NCBI GenBank assembly: GCA_965214675.1
Contig: OZ243969.1
Coordinates: 1,612,001 to 1,676,000, forward strand
Direction of reading: 5' to 3'
Origin: WTFY01 sp965214675
GTDB lineage: Bacteria; Pseudomonadota; Gammaproteobacteria; UBA4575
DNA: 64,000 nt
Below the pieces are notes generated by a model. It saw only the letters and a list, made by a program, of their open reading frames with translations, ran no database searches and was not told the origin of the DNA. The position numbers were made by a program, and so were the translations under genes. Of the stretch, positions 52,396 to 60,911 are shown piece after piece (position 1 is the stretch's first letter; each line of letters begins with the position of its first letter).

Positions 52396-53403
52396 TCAAG
52401 GGGAGATGGAAGTCAGTCCGATGAAGGTGCCCTCGTTTTGTTCACACAGGGCGCGCATCAGGGTGGCAAAACGCACGCCGGTCACCTGCTCATCTTCCGG
52501 TCGGGCGAACTGGACCGGGAAACCAACGGCGTGGATCCGTACCCGCCGGTTGCCATGCACGTCCTTGCGGTTGATCGCGTTCACCTCGCGCAGCACGGCC
52601 TGTATGGAAGGACCGGTGAACTCGTCGCCGAATACGTACAGGCTGATCTTCTTGTCATCGGCATAAAAGGTTTGGATCGCGGCCGTGATGCCTTCGACCG
52701 GACTGCTGTTGCTGAACGGCTGCCAGGAGCGCATGCGCTCCAGAACGGCTTTTCGCCGCGCAGGCGTGTCCGGGATCCAGCGCCCTGCATACTGGCGAAA
52801 CATGTATTCGCCCATGTCGTTCATGACCTGCAATCCCTTGACTCTTGGATAGGCATCCAGCACCTCGGTAAGTTTTTGTTCAGCCAACTGCCAGCCATAG
52901 GTGAGCATGCTGCCCGAGGTGTCGATGATGAAAATAATGTACTCACTGTCTACCGGGATGCCTGCGATCGTTGCATCCTGGGGTCTCAGGGGCAGGGATT
53001 CACGCGACTGCAGCCGGCGCATCTCTTCGGAGAGTGTCTGGCGGGCACGGGCCAGTTGGCCCTCGATCGTGTTCTGTACGGCCGCCTCGCTTCTCGAAGC
53101 AAGATGTGCGCTCTGCATACTTGATAACTCACCCTGCAGGCGCGCCACCTTTTCGATTTCAAGGGCCACCTGCTGCTTCTTCCTGACCAGTTCGCGGTTC
53201 AGCACATGACTTTGTCCATGCAGTTCGGACAACTGCTCCTCGAGGTCTGCCACGTGCTGGTCGAGATCCTCGCTGTATTGTTCAAAGATCACCGGCTCAG
53301 CCGTTTTGGACAACACGAGCAGCAGGATGAGTGCGCCAAAGCCGCAGCAGATGCAATCCAGGAAGGACAGGCTGAAGCTCTCGATGTTGCGGCGCGTTTT
53401 CAT
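52396..53403 (-). CDS. Membrane-anchored VWA protein 2 with ExbD/TolR-like N-terminal helix
   Basis: The 335-residue protein begins with a short cytoplasmic tail and one membrane helix, SFLDCICCGFGALILLLVL, whose early Asp sits as in ExbD (PFIDVMLVL) and TolR. A coiled coil (about 45-120) follows, then a VWA domain with a complete MIDAS start (FIIDTSGSM), and later YVFGDEF. The bulk is predicted to be periplasmic. It is the last gene of the nine-gene cluster, 3 bp after its VWA relative. I infer that it is a stator-type partner of the TolQ/MotA-like protein at 55866-56666. Confidence 0.75.
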   Translation of the reverse strand: MKTRRNIESFSLSFLDCICCGFGALILLLVLSKTAEPVIFEQYSEDLDQHVADLEEQLSELHGQSHVLNRELVRKKQQVALEIEKVARLQGELSSMQSAHLASRSEAAVQNTIEGQLARARQTLSEEMRRLQSRESLPLRPQDATIAGIPVDSEYIIFIIDTSGSMLTYGWQLAEQKLTEVLDAYPRVKGLQVMNDMGEYMFRQYAGRWIPDTPARRKAVLERMRSWQPFSNSSPVEGITAAIQTFYADDKKISLYVFGDEFTGPSIQAVLREVNAINRKDVHGNRRVRIHAVGFPVQFARPEDEQVTGVRFATLMRALCEQNEGTFIGLTSISP

Positions 53404-53406
53404 GCT

Positions 53407-54498
53407 TCAGGGCCAGTCCCCGGACGGACTGAAAAAAGCGCCCTGGGTGGCACGTGCCAGTTTCCAGTATTCGCTGGAGGCTTGCGGGTCACCTTCCATG
53501 GGGAACAGGATGATGTTGACCGGAATTCCTGTGGGCAGGACTTCAAGGGCAGCATCGAATTGCTTTTTGCGCGCCCGGGCGGACACCTTCGTGCCCCAGG
53601 ATTTCGAGCGCCCCTGGGTGGGCAACCCGTCCGTCAGCAGGTACAGGGTGTCGGGTGGCGGCTGCAGTTGCCCGATAGCCTTGAAGGCCTGGTACAGGTT
53701 GGTACCGTTGGCCGGGGCCATCTTGTACATGTGCTGTATGGCCTGATCCAGGTGGTCCACGTTGCCGCCATCCAGCCAGGTGCTGGCAGGTGCCTTGTAA
53801 AGCGGGGCACTAGTTTCATTGAATGCATGGATCTGGAACTGGCTGGTTGGCGGGATGCGCGAGGTGATCCACTCGACCGTGTGCAGCACCTGGCGCCACT
53901 TGGCGGCGCGCACGCGTTCGTGCGCTGGCAGGTTGCGAAAGCGCAGTACGTTGATGATGCGATCGGCGAGCATGCTGGCCGAGCTGTCCACTAGGATCAG
54001 GATCCGCTCACCGTCCATCTTCAGACCGGTCAGGTACTGGCGCTGTCCTTGGCCGGCCACGATGCGCAACCGCATGCCGGGAGCTTCACTTTGCAGGGCG
54101 CCGGCCTGCAGGCGCCGGTTCGCTTCCTCCAGAGATTTCAGGTCGGCCTTGAGCGCATCAACCGCATGCTGTCTTGCCAGTGTCTCACCGCGCTGTTGTG
54201 AGAGCTGCAAGGCCTGTGTCGCGATCTCCTCGATCACTCTTGCGGATCGCCCCCGGGCCTGAACCTGTTGCTCTTCCACCGCTTGTCGGGTGTTGTGCAG
54301 CTCCACCAGGTCGTGCTCGGCCGCCAGGACTTCGGTTTTCAGTTGATGCACTTCGCCCTGGGCGGTGATATTGGCCGTCTCACGGCGTGCCTGCGTATCG
54401 GCATTGATGATCATGAAAAACAGGATGACAGCACCGAAGCCGCAAAACATCACGTCCAGGAAGGACAGGCTGAAGACATTAACTATGCGGCGTTTCAT
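53407..54498 (-). CDS. Membrane-anchored VWA protein 1 with ExbD/TolR-like N-terminal helix
   Basis: Starting at MKRRIVNVF gives 363 residues; a longer frame adds 28 residues that overlap the upstream gene and lack conservation. The membrane helix SFLDVMFCGFGAVILFFMII is clearly related to that of the next gene and to ExbD. A coiled coil (about 45-125) precedes a VWA domain with MIDAS residues ILVDSSASM, NGTNLYQA and LLTDGLPT. The start overlaps the Hsp70-like gene by 20 bp. The two VWA proteins probably assemble together. Confidence 0.75.
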   Translation of the reverse strand: MKRRIVNVFSLSFLDVMFCGFGAVILFFMIINADTQARRETANITAQGEVHQLKTEVLAAEHDLVELHNTRQAVEEQQVQARGRSARVIEEIATQALQLSQQRGETLARQHAVDALKADLKSLEEANRRLQAGALQSEAPGMRLRIVAGQGQRQYLTGLKMDGERILILVDSSASMLADRIINVLRFRNLPAHERVRAAKWRQVLHTVEWITSRIPPTSQFQIHAFNETSAPLYKAPASTWLDGGNVDHLDQAIQHMYKMAPANGTNLYQAFKAIGQLQPPPDTLYLLTDGLPTQGRSKSWGTKVSARARKKQFDAALEVLPTGIPVNIILFPMEGDPQASSEYWKLARATQGAFFSPSGDWP

Positions 54499-55849
54499 GC
54501 TCCTGAACCTTGATGAAAAGCACCTCATTCCGGTACCCGTCAATTCGCAGTCGATCGCCGGACTGGACGGTCTGGGGCTCACTCAGGCGCCGGTCATTGA
54601 GCCTGATCTTGTAGTTTTTCAGGTGGCGCAACTCGATGCGCATGCCTTTTTTCTGGATCCTGCAGACCCCGCTTTCGTTGCATACCGGGTCCAGTGCCAG
54701 ACGTATCTCGTGGTGGTCCTTGGTGAGCTGCAGTTCCTGTTTTTCGCCAAGCGGCCAGGCATGACTGCCGATCAGCAGGTGGGTAGGGCAGTTGGGCAGG
54801 CTTGCCAGCAGCCCGGAATTGGGTTCGAGGAGTTCGACACGGGTGGACTTGTCCCAGCTCAGGGTCGTGGTGTAATGCACAGCCTCATCCCCGGCGCAGA
54901 TTTGCTCGCGATAACGCAAGGCCTGGCGGGCGATGCGGGTCGGGTCTGTGCCCAGTGTGGCACAGCCTGGCAGAGTTTTTAAGAACTCGTTCAGACCGAA
55001 GACCTGGTTGCAGGTGGGAGAGCATACGATCGCGACCTTGTGGTCGGGAAGGAGTTCACTCAGGCAAATCGCGATCTCCTCGAAGACGGCCTGGTTGATC
55101 CCTAGCACCTCTTTTCTGTGCAGTTGAATGCGGTGGCTTTGCCCTTCCGTGTGCAGCTCACAACCGACGGACTCCAGCGATTGCAGTGTCGCCAGCCAGT
55201 GCGGAAGCCGTTCATAAAGGAGTTGCTCGTCTTCGCCTTTTTGCAGGGGATCAAAGCGGGTTTCCCTGACAAACGCCGCCGCAACCCATTTGGCCTGTGC
55301 CTGGATCAGTGACTGAAGCCCGTAGGGAATGACTTTGCCCGGGCGGCTGGCGGACACCTGCTTGCGGTCCTGGGCCACCAGGGACAGGATGGTCCGCTCC
55401 TGTAAAACTGCGAGCCAGACGAGCCTGGCCTCGGGAACCGGCCCGGGGATGGCAAGCACCGCCTTGTTGACGATCCCCAGCACCGAGATGTCGAGCTTTT
55501 CACAGATACCGAGTGCCAGCCCCAGTTCCCGTTTGCGCAGTGTGCCGGATACGGCCAGCAGTGCATCGTGGTCCTGGCGGTCGAGCAGGCTCCAGGCGAA
55601 CTGCAGGTGATGCAGTGCAAGCTCGGCATGACTGACGGCATGCCGGGTCGTGCTTTGCCCGCCAAGGTCTGCCCAGAACCCGGTGTTGATATCCTGTGGG
55701 CGCAGATGCATCTGCTTTTCGGTTGCGTTTCCGACCAGGATGTCGGTCGGCGTATCCACCAGGGCACAGGCCGGGCTGTTGGCCAGGATGCGTTTGCCGT
55801 CGCTGATCAGGATGCCGCTTTCGTACAGATCGATGACTACCGTGGACAC
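54479..55849 (-). CDS. Hsp70/actin-fold-like protein with FHA-like C-terminus
   Basis: The 456-residue protein opens with a strand-turn-strand (VVIDLYESGILISDGKRILA) and includes blocks such as ALLAVSGTLRKRELGLALGI and VKAVLAIPG-like sequence that suggest an actin/Hsp70 ATPase fold, without a textbook phosphate loop. The last 60 residues (LNDRRLSEPQTVQSGDRLRI) have the strand pattern of an FHA-like beta sandwich. No signal peptide or membrane helix is present, so it should be cytosolic. It sits between the channel gene and the VWA genes. The fold assignment is tentative. Confidence 0.5.
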   Translation of the reverse strand: MSTVVIDLYESGILISDGKRILANSPACALVDTPTDILVGNATEKQMHLRPQDINTGFWADLGGQSTTRHAVSHAELALHHLQFAWSLLDRQDHDALLAVSGTLRKRELGLALGICEKLDISVLGIVNKAVLAIPGPVPEARLVWLAVLQERTILSLVAQDRKQVSASRPGKVIPYGLQSLIQAQAKWVAAAFVRETRFDPLQKGEDEQLLYERLPHWLATLQSLESVGCELHTEGQSHRIQLHRKEVLGINQAVFEEIAICLSELLPDHKVAIVCSPTCNQVFGLNEFLKTLPGCATLGTDPTRIARQALRYREQICAGDEAVHYTTTLSWDKSTRVELLEPNSGLLASLPNCPTHLLIGSHAWPLGEKQELQLTKDHHEIRLALDPVCNESGVCRIQKKGMRIELRHLKNYKIRLNDRRLSEPQTVQSGDRLRIDGYRNEVLFIKVQEHETPHS

Positions 55850-55865
55850 GAGGGAGAGTGCTCCT

Positions 55866-56666
55866 TTACTTGGGTTGCAGGTGGCGGATCAGGTTATGGT
55901 TGCAGTAGTTTTGTGTATCCAGGATCAGGCGCTCCTGCAGGAGCTGGAGCTGGTACACGATGAACATCAGCACGATACTGATACACAAGGCGATCAGGGT
56001 GGAGTTGAAGGCTACACCCAGGCTTTCCGTGACTCCGGCAATGTCCCCTTCCACGGCCTTGTGCGCCTGACCCAATGCATCGCCGATACCGCGCACAGTT
56101 CCGAGAAACCCGATGGAGGGAATTGCCCAGGTGATGTAACGGATGATGGACAATTCGGAGTCGAGGCGCTCGGCTTCGGATTCGCATACGATCTGGGTGG
56201 CGGTGGAGACATCCTGGATGCTGCACGTGGAGTTGAAGCGGTGCAAGGCGACCAACAGGGCACGCGGCAGCAGGCAGTCCTGCTGTTCTTGCGTCAGGGC
56301 CTGGATCTGCCGGGTGAGCTTATGCGTGTCCTGTGGCAGGAACTTGATGCCCTCCTTGGCGTGCAGCAGGTTCATTTCCAGCATGCCTCTTTCGCGCAGC
56401 AGGTGGGCGCTCTTGTAGCTCATGATCACCAGGGCCCACAGCATGAGAATGAAGCAGGCCTCCTGTTCGTAGTCGCGCACCAGCACATACACCGAGCGTT
56501 TCGGCACGTAGTCCTGGTCCAGGTTGATCTGGGCGGCCTGGTACTCGAGTTCAGCTTCGGCATTGGGCCGGATCACGGTGACATAGGCCGTGTGCACGAC
56601 GATCATGATCAGCAGCAGGCTGAAGACCTGATAGGTAAGCTCGGAGGAAAACGGTTTTATTGTCAC
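55866..56666 (-). CDS. MotA/TolQ/ExbB-family channel subunit
   Basis: The 266-residue membrane protein has four hydrophobic segments: VFSLLLIMIVVHTAYVTVI, ACFILMLWALVIMSY, a third around IIRYITWAIPSIGFLGTVRG, and STLIALCISIVLMFIVYQL. The stretch IPSIGFLGTVRGIGDALGQA with GVTESLGVAFNSTLIAL is the MotA/TolQ/ExbB signature. These proteins form pentamers around a dimer of ExbD-type helices and use ion flow to do work. The only ExbD-type helices nearby are those of the two VWA proteins. Confidence 0.85.
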   Translation of the reverse strand: MTIKPFSSELTYQVFSLLLIMIVVHTAYVTVIRPNAEAELEYQAAQINLDQDYVPKRSVYVLVRDYEQEACFILMLWALVIMSYKSAHLLRERGMLEMNLLHAKEGIKFLPQDTHKLTRQIQALTQEQQDCLLPRALLVALHRFNSTCSIQDVSTATQIVCESEAERLDSELSIIRYITWAIPSIGFLGTVRGIGDALGQAHKAVEGDIAGVTESLGVAFNSTLIALCISIVLMFIVYQLQLLQERLILDTQNYCNHNLIRHLQPK

Positions 56667-56668
56667 GT

Positions 56669-56908
56669 TCAGATGTCCGTTGGAAAACTGACCGGCTTGT
56701 CGGCCGAGACTTCTTCGCTGGGCACGAACTCCTCCAGGGGCGGGAGCTGAAATCTGCGGTCTCGCGAAAACCTCACGTCGGTGGCGCTCTCCTCACCTTG
56801 TTCTGCTGCAACCGTGCCGACGTTTTCAGGAAGATCGTCGATGTGCTCGGATGCCCCTGCCAGTGCCGGACACAGCGCCATCCACAGCACGGCCGTGTGA
56901 AGTCTCAT
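56669..56908 (-). CDS. Small exported protein in VWA/TolQ cluster
   Basis: A 79-residue protein with a clear signal peptide (MRLHTAVLWMALCPALAGAS). The mature part is about 60 acidic, low-complexity residues ending in VSFPTDI. It starts 6 bp after the FGE-like gene and ends 2 bp before the channel gene, so it is cotranscribed. I do not recognise a family. It may be a periplasmic adaptor for the channel or the VWA domains. Confidence 0.65.
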   Translation of the reverse strand: MRLHTAVLWMALCPALAGASEHIDDLPENVGTVAAEQGEESATDVRFSRDRRFQLPPLEEFVPSEEVSADKPVSFPTDI

Positions 56909-56914
56909 CGTACA

Positions 56915-59302
56915 CTAGTCCAGGTAGCGTGCAATTCGAAAGCCAAGATCGACATGTCTTTTATTATCCTGATCCCGGTAACTGAGTCGAGTGTTGCTGA
57001 GGTCGCTTCGCTTCCAGGAAGCGCCACGAACCACATGCTTGGTGCCCGTCGCAGGCCCTGTAGGATCCACATAGACGGCATCGCTCAGGGCAGGATACAG
57101 GCCATGGTAGTCATGACTCCATTCGGCAACGTTGCCATCCATGTCAAACAGTCCCAGTGGGTTGGCCCTGAAGCTGCCCACCGGTGCCGCCACTGCAAAG
57201 CCATCATCATACTCGTCCAGGGTGACCTCAAGAATGCCGGCCGCTGCGCGATCGGCATAGTTGCCCGTAATTTCAACCGGTGGATAGTTCTCGCCCCAGG
57301 CGTATTTCGCCAGCGTGCCATCGGCCTGCCAGCGGGCTGCCCATTCCCATTCACTTTCCGTGGGCAGGCGATACCCTGACGGGATCGGATTCTTGGCCAT
57401 CCAGTTTCCGTTTCTTTCTTCGTACACGGCGTTCAACCCTTCCTGTTCACTCAGCCAGTTGCAATAGCGTACCGCATCGGCCCAGGTGATGTTGACTACC
57501 GGCAATTCAGGTGCTGACAGGTCATACCCCCTGTAGCTGCCGGAGTGATGAGAGGCCATGAAGGCTGCAAAACGGCCGTTGGTCACTTCGGTGGTCGCCA
57601 GATAGAACGGGCGTTGCAGTGAGACCGTGTGCAGGGTCTCGTTGGTGCGCCGCCCCTGCTCGCGCCTCGGAGCCCCCATGGAAAACTCGCCACCCTGCAG
57701 GCGTACCAGTGTCTCACCCAGATGATTGCGGATGCGCGCGGGCCCGGTACGGGGTCCATGGTCTGCCGATGGCTTCAACGAAACCTCGATCACTTGAGGG
57801 GCCTGCGGTTTCGGAGTCATGGTCTGTGAGTGGCTTTCGTAACCGGATTTTCGTACCTCAAGGCGATGCGGTGCACTCGGCAGGCTGAGCCGGAGTCTGC
57901 CGTGACCTGCCGACTGGCCCTGGACCAGTACCTCGGCGTCTTCAGGCACCGGGTGCACGATCACGGTCCCGAGGATCGCCTCGAGGCGGGCATTCACCGT
58001 CTGTTGCTCGCCGGGCCGGATACGAAGGCTTTGCCGGCTCGGGCGGTACCCGGGCTTGGTCAGGGTCAGGCGGTGTTGGGCATTGGGTGCCAGGGCGATG
58101 GTCAGCGGAGTGGTGCCTTTTTCAACGCCTTCGATGAACACATGGGCACCTGAAGGCCTACTGGCGATCAGCGCATGGCTGGTTCCTGTCTGCAAGTGCA
58201 CGGGTGCCAGCGCGAGTGGCTGGTCCGCCAGCACCCGGAAATCCGAAGTATGGGTGAGGTAATCTGGATGGCGCAGGTCCAGCCGGTACTCTCCCGCCAT
58301 CAACTCCAGGCGCACGGGCGTTTTGCCTCTGCGGACACCGTTCAGCCAGACCTCGGCCAGTTCCGGTCGCGAATCGATGGACACCTCGGACCATCCTGGC
58401 TGCAACTGTATCCGGAGATCCTGTTGAACCAGTTCGCCCTGCATGACCAATTGCGTCGTATACGGAAGGTAGCGCTCGGCGAGCGCCTGCAGCGTATAGG
58501 TCCCCGCCGGCAACTCGATGCGTTCGACCGGGGTGACTCCGAAGGGTTTGTCATCGATCAGCAGGTGCACGCCATGTTCGGGGACGCTGGTAATGTTCAG
58601 GTAGCCGGAATGTTTGAGCAGGGTGAAGGCGAGGGTCTGGGATGCGTGTGTACCGACCCGGATCTCATGGTCCAGGGGGTGGTACCCGGCCCGGGTTGCC
58701 TGCAGGCGGTATTCGCCCGGACGTACCAGATAGCGCCCGCGTATCTTGAGTGGCCACGGGGTGCCTTGCAGGCGGACCGAATCCGCGGCTGGATCAATCT
58801 CGATTTTCAGGCTCTTGGCCGTAAATACATGGACCACGAGCAGCACCAGGGTGATCAACACGGCCGCACCTGCAAGGGAGAGAGCGCCGCGCAACCGCCA
58901 CCCTGATTTTCTGGCAGCCATTTTGGGAGGCACCAGCGGCGAAATCACCTCGCCATGAGGCACCACAGGACGCGTATCGCTGTCCTGGCCGCAGGGCCCG
59001 TCCACTACGGAAATCGAGAAGGTATTGCCGACATGTGCGATCTGAAAGTGGGTCGCCTCGATTTGCAGTATGTCCCCGGGGTGCAATGCCGTTGGAACTT
59101 CCACGCGGTGGTGGTTCAGCCGCACCTCAATGTCCGCATCCTGAGGTTCGATATAGACCTGGTTGGCATGGATACTCAGAAGCGCTGCCGTTGCGCCTGC
59201 ATGGACCTTTGATGCAAGCTTCAGTGGAAAATCGGCCGGAGTGTGCTGCCGTTGTCCTTGCGCATCCGTGACGAGGATCTGCTGGATGACTTTATTTGAC
59301 AT
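56915..59302 (-). CDS. FHA-like, PEGA-repeat and FGE-like membrane protein
   Basis: The 795-residue protein has four parts. Residues 1-100 look like a cytosolic FHA-like sandwich (VRLNHHRVEVPTALHPGDIL). One membrane helix is at 140-162. About residues 165-530 hold a series of PEGA-type repeats (for example LNITSVPEHGVHLLIDDKPF and ALIASRPSGAHVFIEGVEKG). Residues about 541-795 are a formylglycine-generating-enzyme/sulfatase-modifying fold (EWEWAAR, DMDGNVAEW, RGASW). The last part lacks the Cys pair of true FGE near the C-terminus (RGASWKRSDLSNTRLSYRD), so it is probably a ligand-binding module. Confidence 0.75.
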   Translation of the reverse strand: MSNKVIQQILVTDAQGQRQHTPADFPLKLASKVHAGATAALLSIHANQVYIEPQDADIEVRLNHHRVEVPTALHPGDILQIEATHFQIAHVGNTFSISVVDGPCGQDSDTRPVVPHGEVISPLVPPKMAARKSGWRLRGALSLAGAAVLITLVLLVVHVFTAKSLKIEIDPAADSVRLQGTPWPLKIRGRYLVRPGEYRLQATRAGYHPLDHEIRVGTHASQTLAFTLLKHSGYLNITSVPEHGVHLLIDDKPFGVTPVERIELPAGTYTLQALAERYLPYTTQLVMQGELVQQDLRIQLQPGWSEVSIDSRPELAEVWLNGVRRGKTPVRLELMAGEYRLDLRHPDYLTHTSDFRVLADQPLALAPVHLQTGTSHALIASRPSGAHVFIEGVEKGTTPLTIALAPNAQHRLTLTKPGYRPSRQSLRIRPGEQQTVNARLEAILGTVIVHPVPEDAEVLVQGQSAGHGRLRLSLPSAPHRLEVRKSGYESHSQTMTPKPQAPQVIEVSLKPSADHGPRTGPARIRNHLGETLVRLQGGEFSMGAPRREQGRRTNETLHTVSLQRPFYLATTEVTNGRFAAFMASHHSGSYRGYDLSAPELPVVNITWADAVRYCNWLSEQEGLNAVYEERNGNWMAKNPIPSGYRLPTESEWEWAARWQADGTLAKYAWGENYPPVEITGNYADRAAAGILEVTLDEYDDGFAVAAPVGSFRANPLGLFDMDGNVAEWSHDYHGLYPALSDAVYVDPTGPATGTKHVVRGASWKRSDLSNTRLSYRDQDNKRHVDLGFRIARYLD

Positions 59303-59316
59303 CGGCGCTTGTTGGA

Positions 59317-60876
59317 TCAGATCGTCTCTTTACACGAAATATGCACGCGTCCGTTTTTCATGTCCGGGGTCACGTTGAGAGTTTTTCGAACGTCTCGATA
59401 ACCTGGTCGAGAGCCGAGGATCGTGTAGCGTCCTGGCCGAAGTTGCACGTCGTAGTGCTCGAATCGTCCGAGCTGGCCCACCCGGAAGATGCTCACGTCG
59501 GTCTGGTTGTCCGAATACAGGGCAATTGAGACGGGCTGGCGGGCCTGTTCGATCACATCTTGCAGGGCGTTGGCTGCTTGCAGGATTCGCCGACCCGGAC
59601 TTTCGTCAAGTGATACGATTTCATCCAGCAATGTCTGCACCTCAGCCGATACTTCAGCCGAGTACAGGCGCTCGCTGTGCTCAAGATAACCCCCCAGCAT
59701 TGCCAGCAAGGCTGCACGGGATCTTGATCGCTCGGCGGCCTCCCTGGCATGGGCGGTCTGCGGGGCGAGCGCCAGAAGCTGCTGCCAGCTTTGTGCGGCA
59801 TGTTCCCAATCCTCGCGTTCCTCAAAATGAAGAGCCTCGACTTCCAGTTTCGCGATTTTTTCCTCGAGCTCAATCTGGTCGATTCTGAGCAGCCCCTGCG
59901 CCGGCCGGTCCGAATCAGGAACCAGAGCCTGCGCCTTGTGAAAGGCGGTGCGGGCATCATCAAACTGGCGGTCCTTTAGCGAGTCGTACGCGCGAGTCAT
60001 CCACCGGGAAAACTCCTCCTGGTTCAATTGCTCAGTTATCCGGTTTAGAGCCGCCACCGCCTCGCCCGACAGCGGGTCCAGGGCGACGGCCTCCCGGTAG
60101 ACCTGTTCAGCACCCTGAAGATGGTTGGCCGCTTCGAGGTTGCCGCCCCTGTCCAGCAAAGCGAAAAGTTCACTGAGCGTCGCCGCTCGCGAAAGGCCAT
60201 CGAGAGCCTGGCGGTTCTGGGAATCCACGGCGAGTGCCAGGTTGAAATGATGTGCAGCCACCTCGCCCTGGTTTCTCGACAGGGCCTGCAGGCCCTGCTC
60301 AAGGGCTTCATCCAGCACGGCGGCGGCCTGTTTTTGAAGTGCTTCAAGGAGGTCAATCGCCTGTTCATAGTGATCGGCTGCCTCGGCAAACGCCTGCTCG
60401 CGAAAATGAGCATCGCCGTCGTGTCCCCTCGCCATTGCCTGGTCGTAGCCATCACGGGCCCACAACTCAACCCCCTGTTGTTGCAGGGCCTCCTGTTTTT
60501 CAAGCAGGTCCAGGAGCAGCTTTTCCGCATGCAGTTTCAAGGCCGTAATCTCCGGATCTGAAACCCCAGCCTGATTTTTGGCAAGCGCCTCTGGCATGCC
60601 GCTTGGCTCGGACAGGGGCTCCGGGGGCTCGAGCAGGTGTACGGGGGGCTCCTCGCTCAGCGGGCCATCCGTTCTTTCGCGATCGACCCATTCAGGCAAC
60701 GCCAAGAACACGAGTGCCGCGACGGCCACCAGTACGAAGAACAGGACAGTCGGCAGGGCTGCACTGCGCGCATCCTTCGACCGTGTCCCGGCCGCAGACG
60801 GCGTTCGCACGGTGTCAGGGTCAATCTTTTTAACAGGGGTGGAATCGTCTTTTCGCATGGCAGGTAAAAATCGCAC
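59317..60876 (-). CDS. Single-pass membrane TPR-repeat protein
   Basis: The protein has up to 519 residues. A membrane helix (ALPTVLFFVLVAVAALVFLA, about 41-60) anchors a periplasmic region made mainly of helical TPR-like repeats (AFAEAADHYEQAIDLLEALQ, AEQVYREAVALDPLSGEAVA). The C-terminal 80 residues turn to beta structure (QLRPGRYTILGSRPGYRDVR), reminiscent of a PEGA repeat. The start is either GTG at 60876 or ATG at 60858; neither has an ideally spaced ribosome-binding site. It is the third gene of the cluster, a probable scaffold. Confidence 0.7.
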   Translation of the reverse strand: MRFLPAMRKDDSTPVKKIDPDTVRTPSAAGTRSKDARSAALPTVLFFVLVAVAALVFLALPEWVDRERTDGPLSEEPPVHLLEPPEPLSEPSGMPEALAKNQAGVSDPEITALKLHAEKLLLDLLEKQEALQQQGVELWARDGYDQAMARGHDGDAHFREQAFAEAADHYEQAIDLLEALQKQAAAVLDEALEQGLQALSRNQGEVAAHHFNLALAVDSQNRQALDGLSRAATLSELFALLDRGGNLEAANHLQGAEQVYREAVALDPLSGEAVAALNRITEQLNQEEFSRWMTRAYDSLKDRQFDDARTAFHKAQALVPDSDRPAQGLLRIDQIELEEKIAKLEVEALHFEEREDWEHAAQSWQQLLALAPQTAHAREAAERSRSRAALLAMLGGYLEHSERLYSAEVSAEVQTLLDEIVSLDESPGRRILQAANALQDVIEQARQPVSIALYSDNQTDVSIFRVGQLGRFEHYDVQLRPGRYTILGSRPGYRDVRKTLNVTPDMKNGRVHISCKETI

Positions 60877-60911
60877 GCCTCCCTACAACATTGTCGCGTA
60901 CTGCGTGCAGT

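Noticed and set aside
56915..57690. Active formylglycine-generating enzyme
   Set aside because: The C-terminal cysteines needed for catalysis are absent and no sulfatase gene is nearby.
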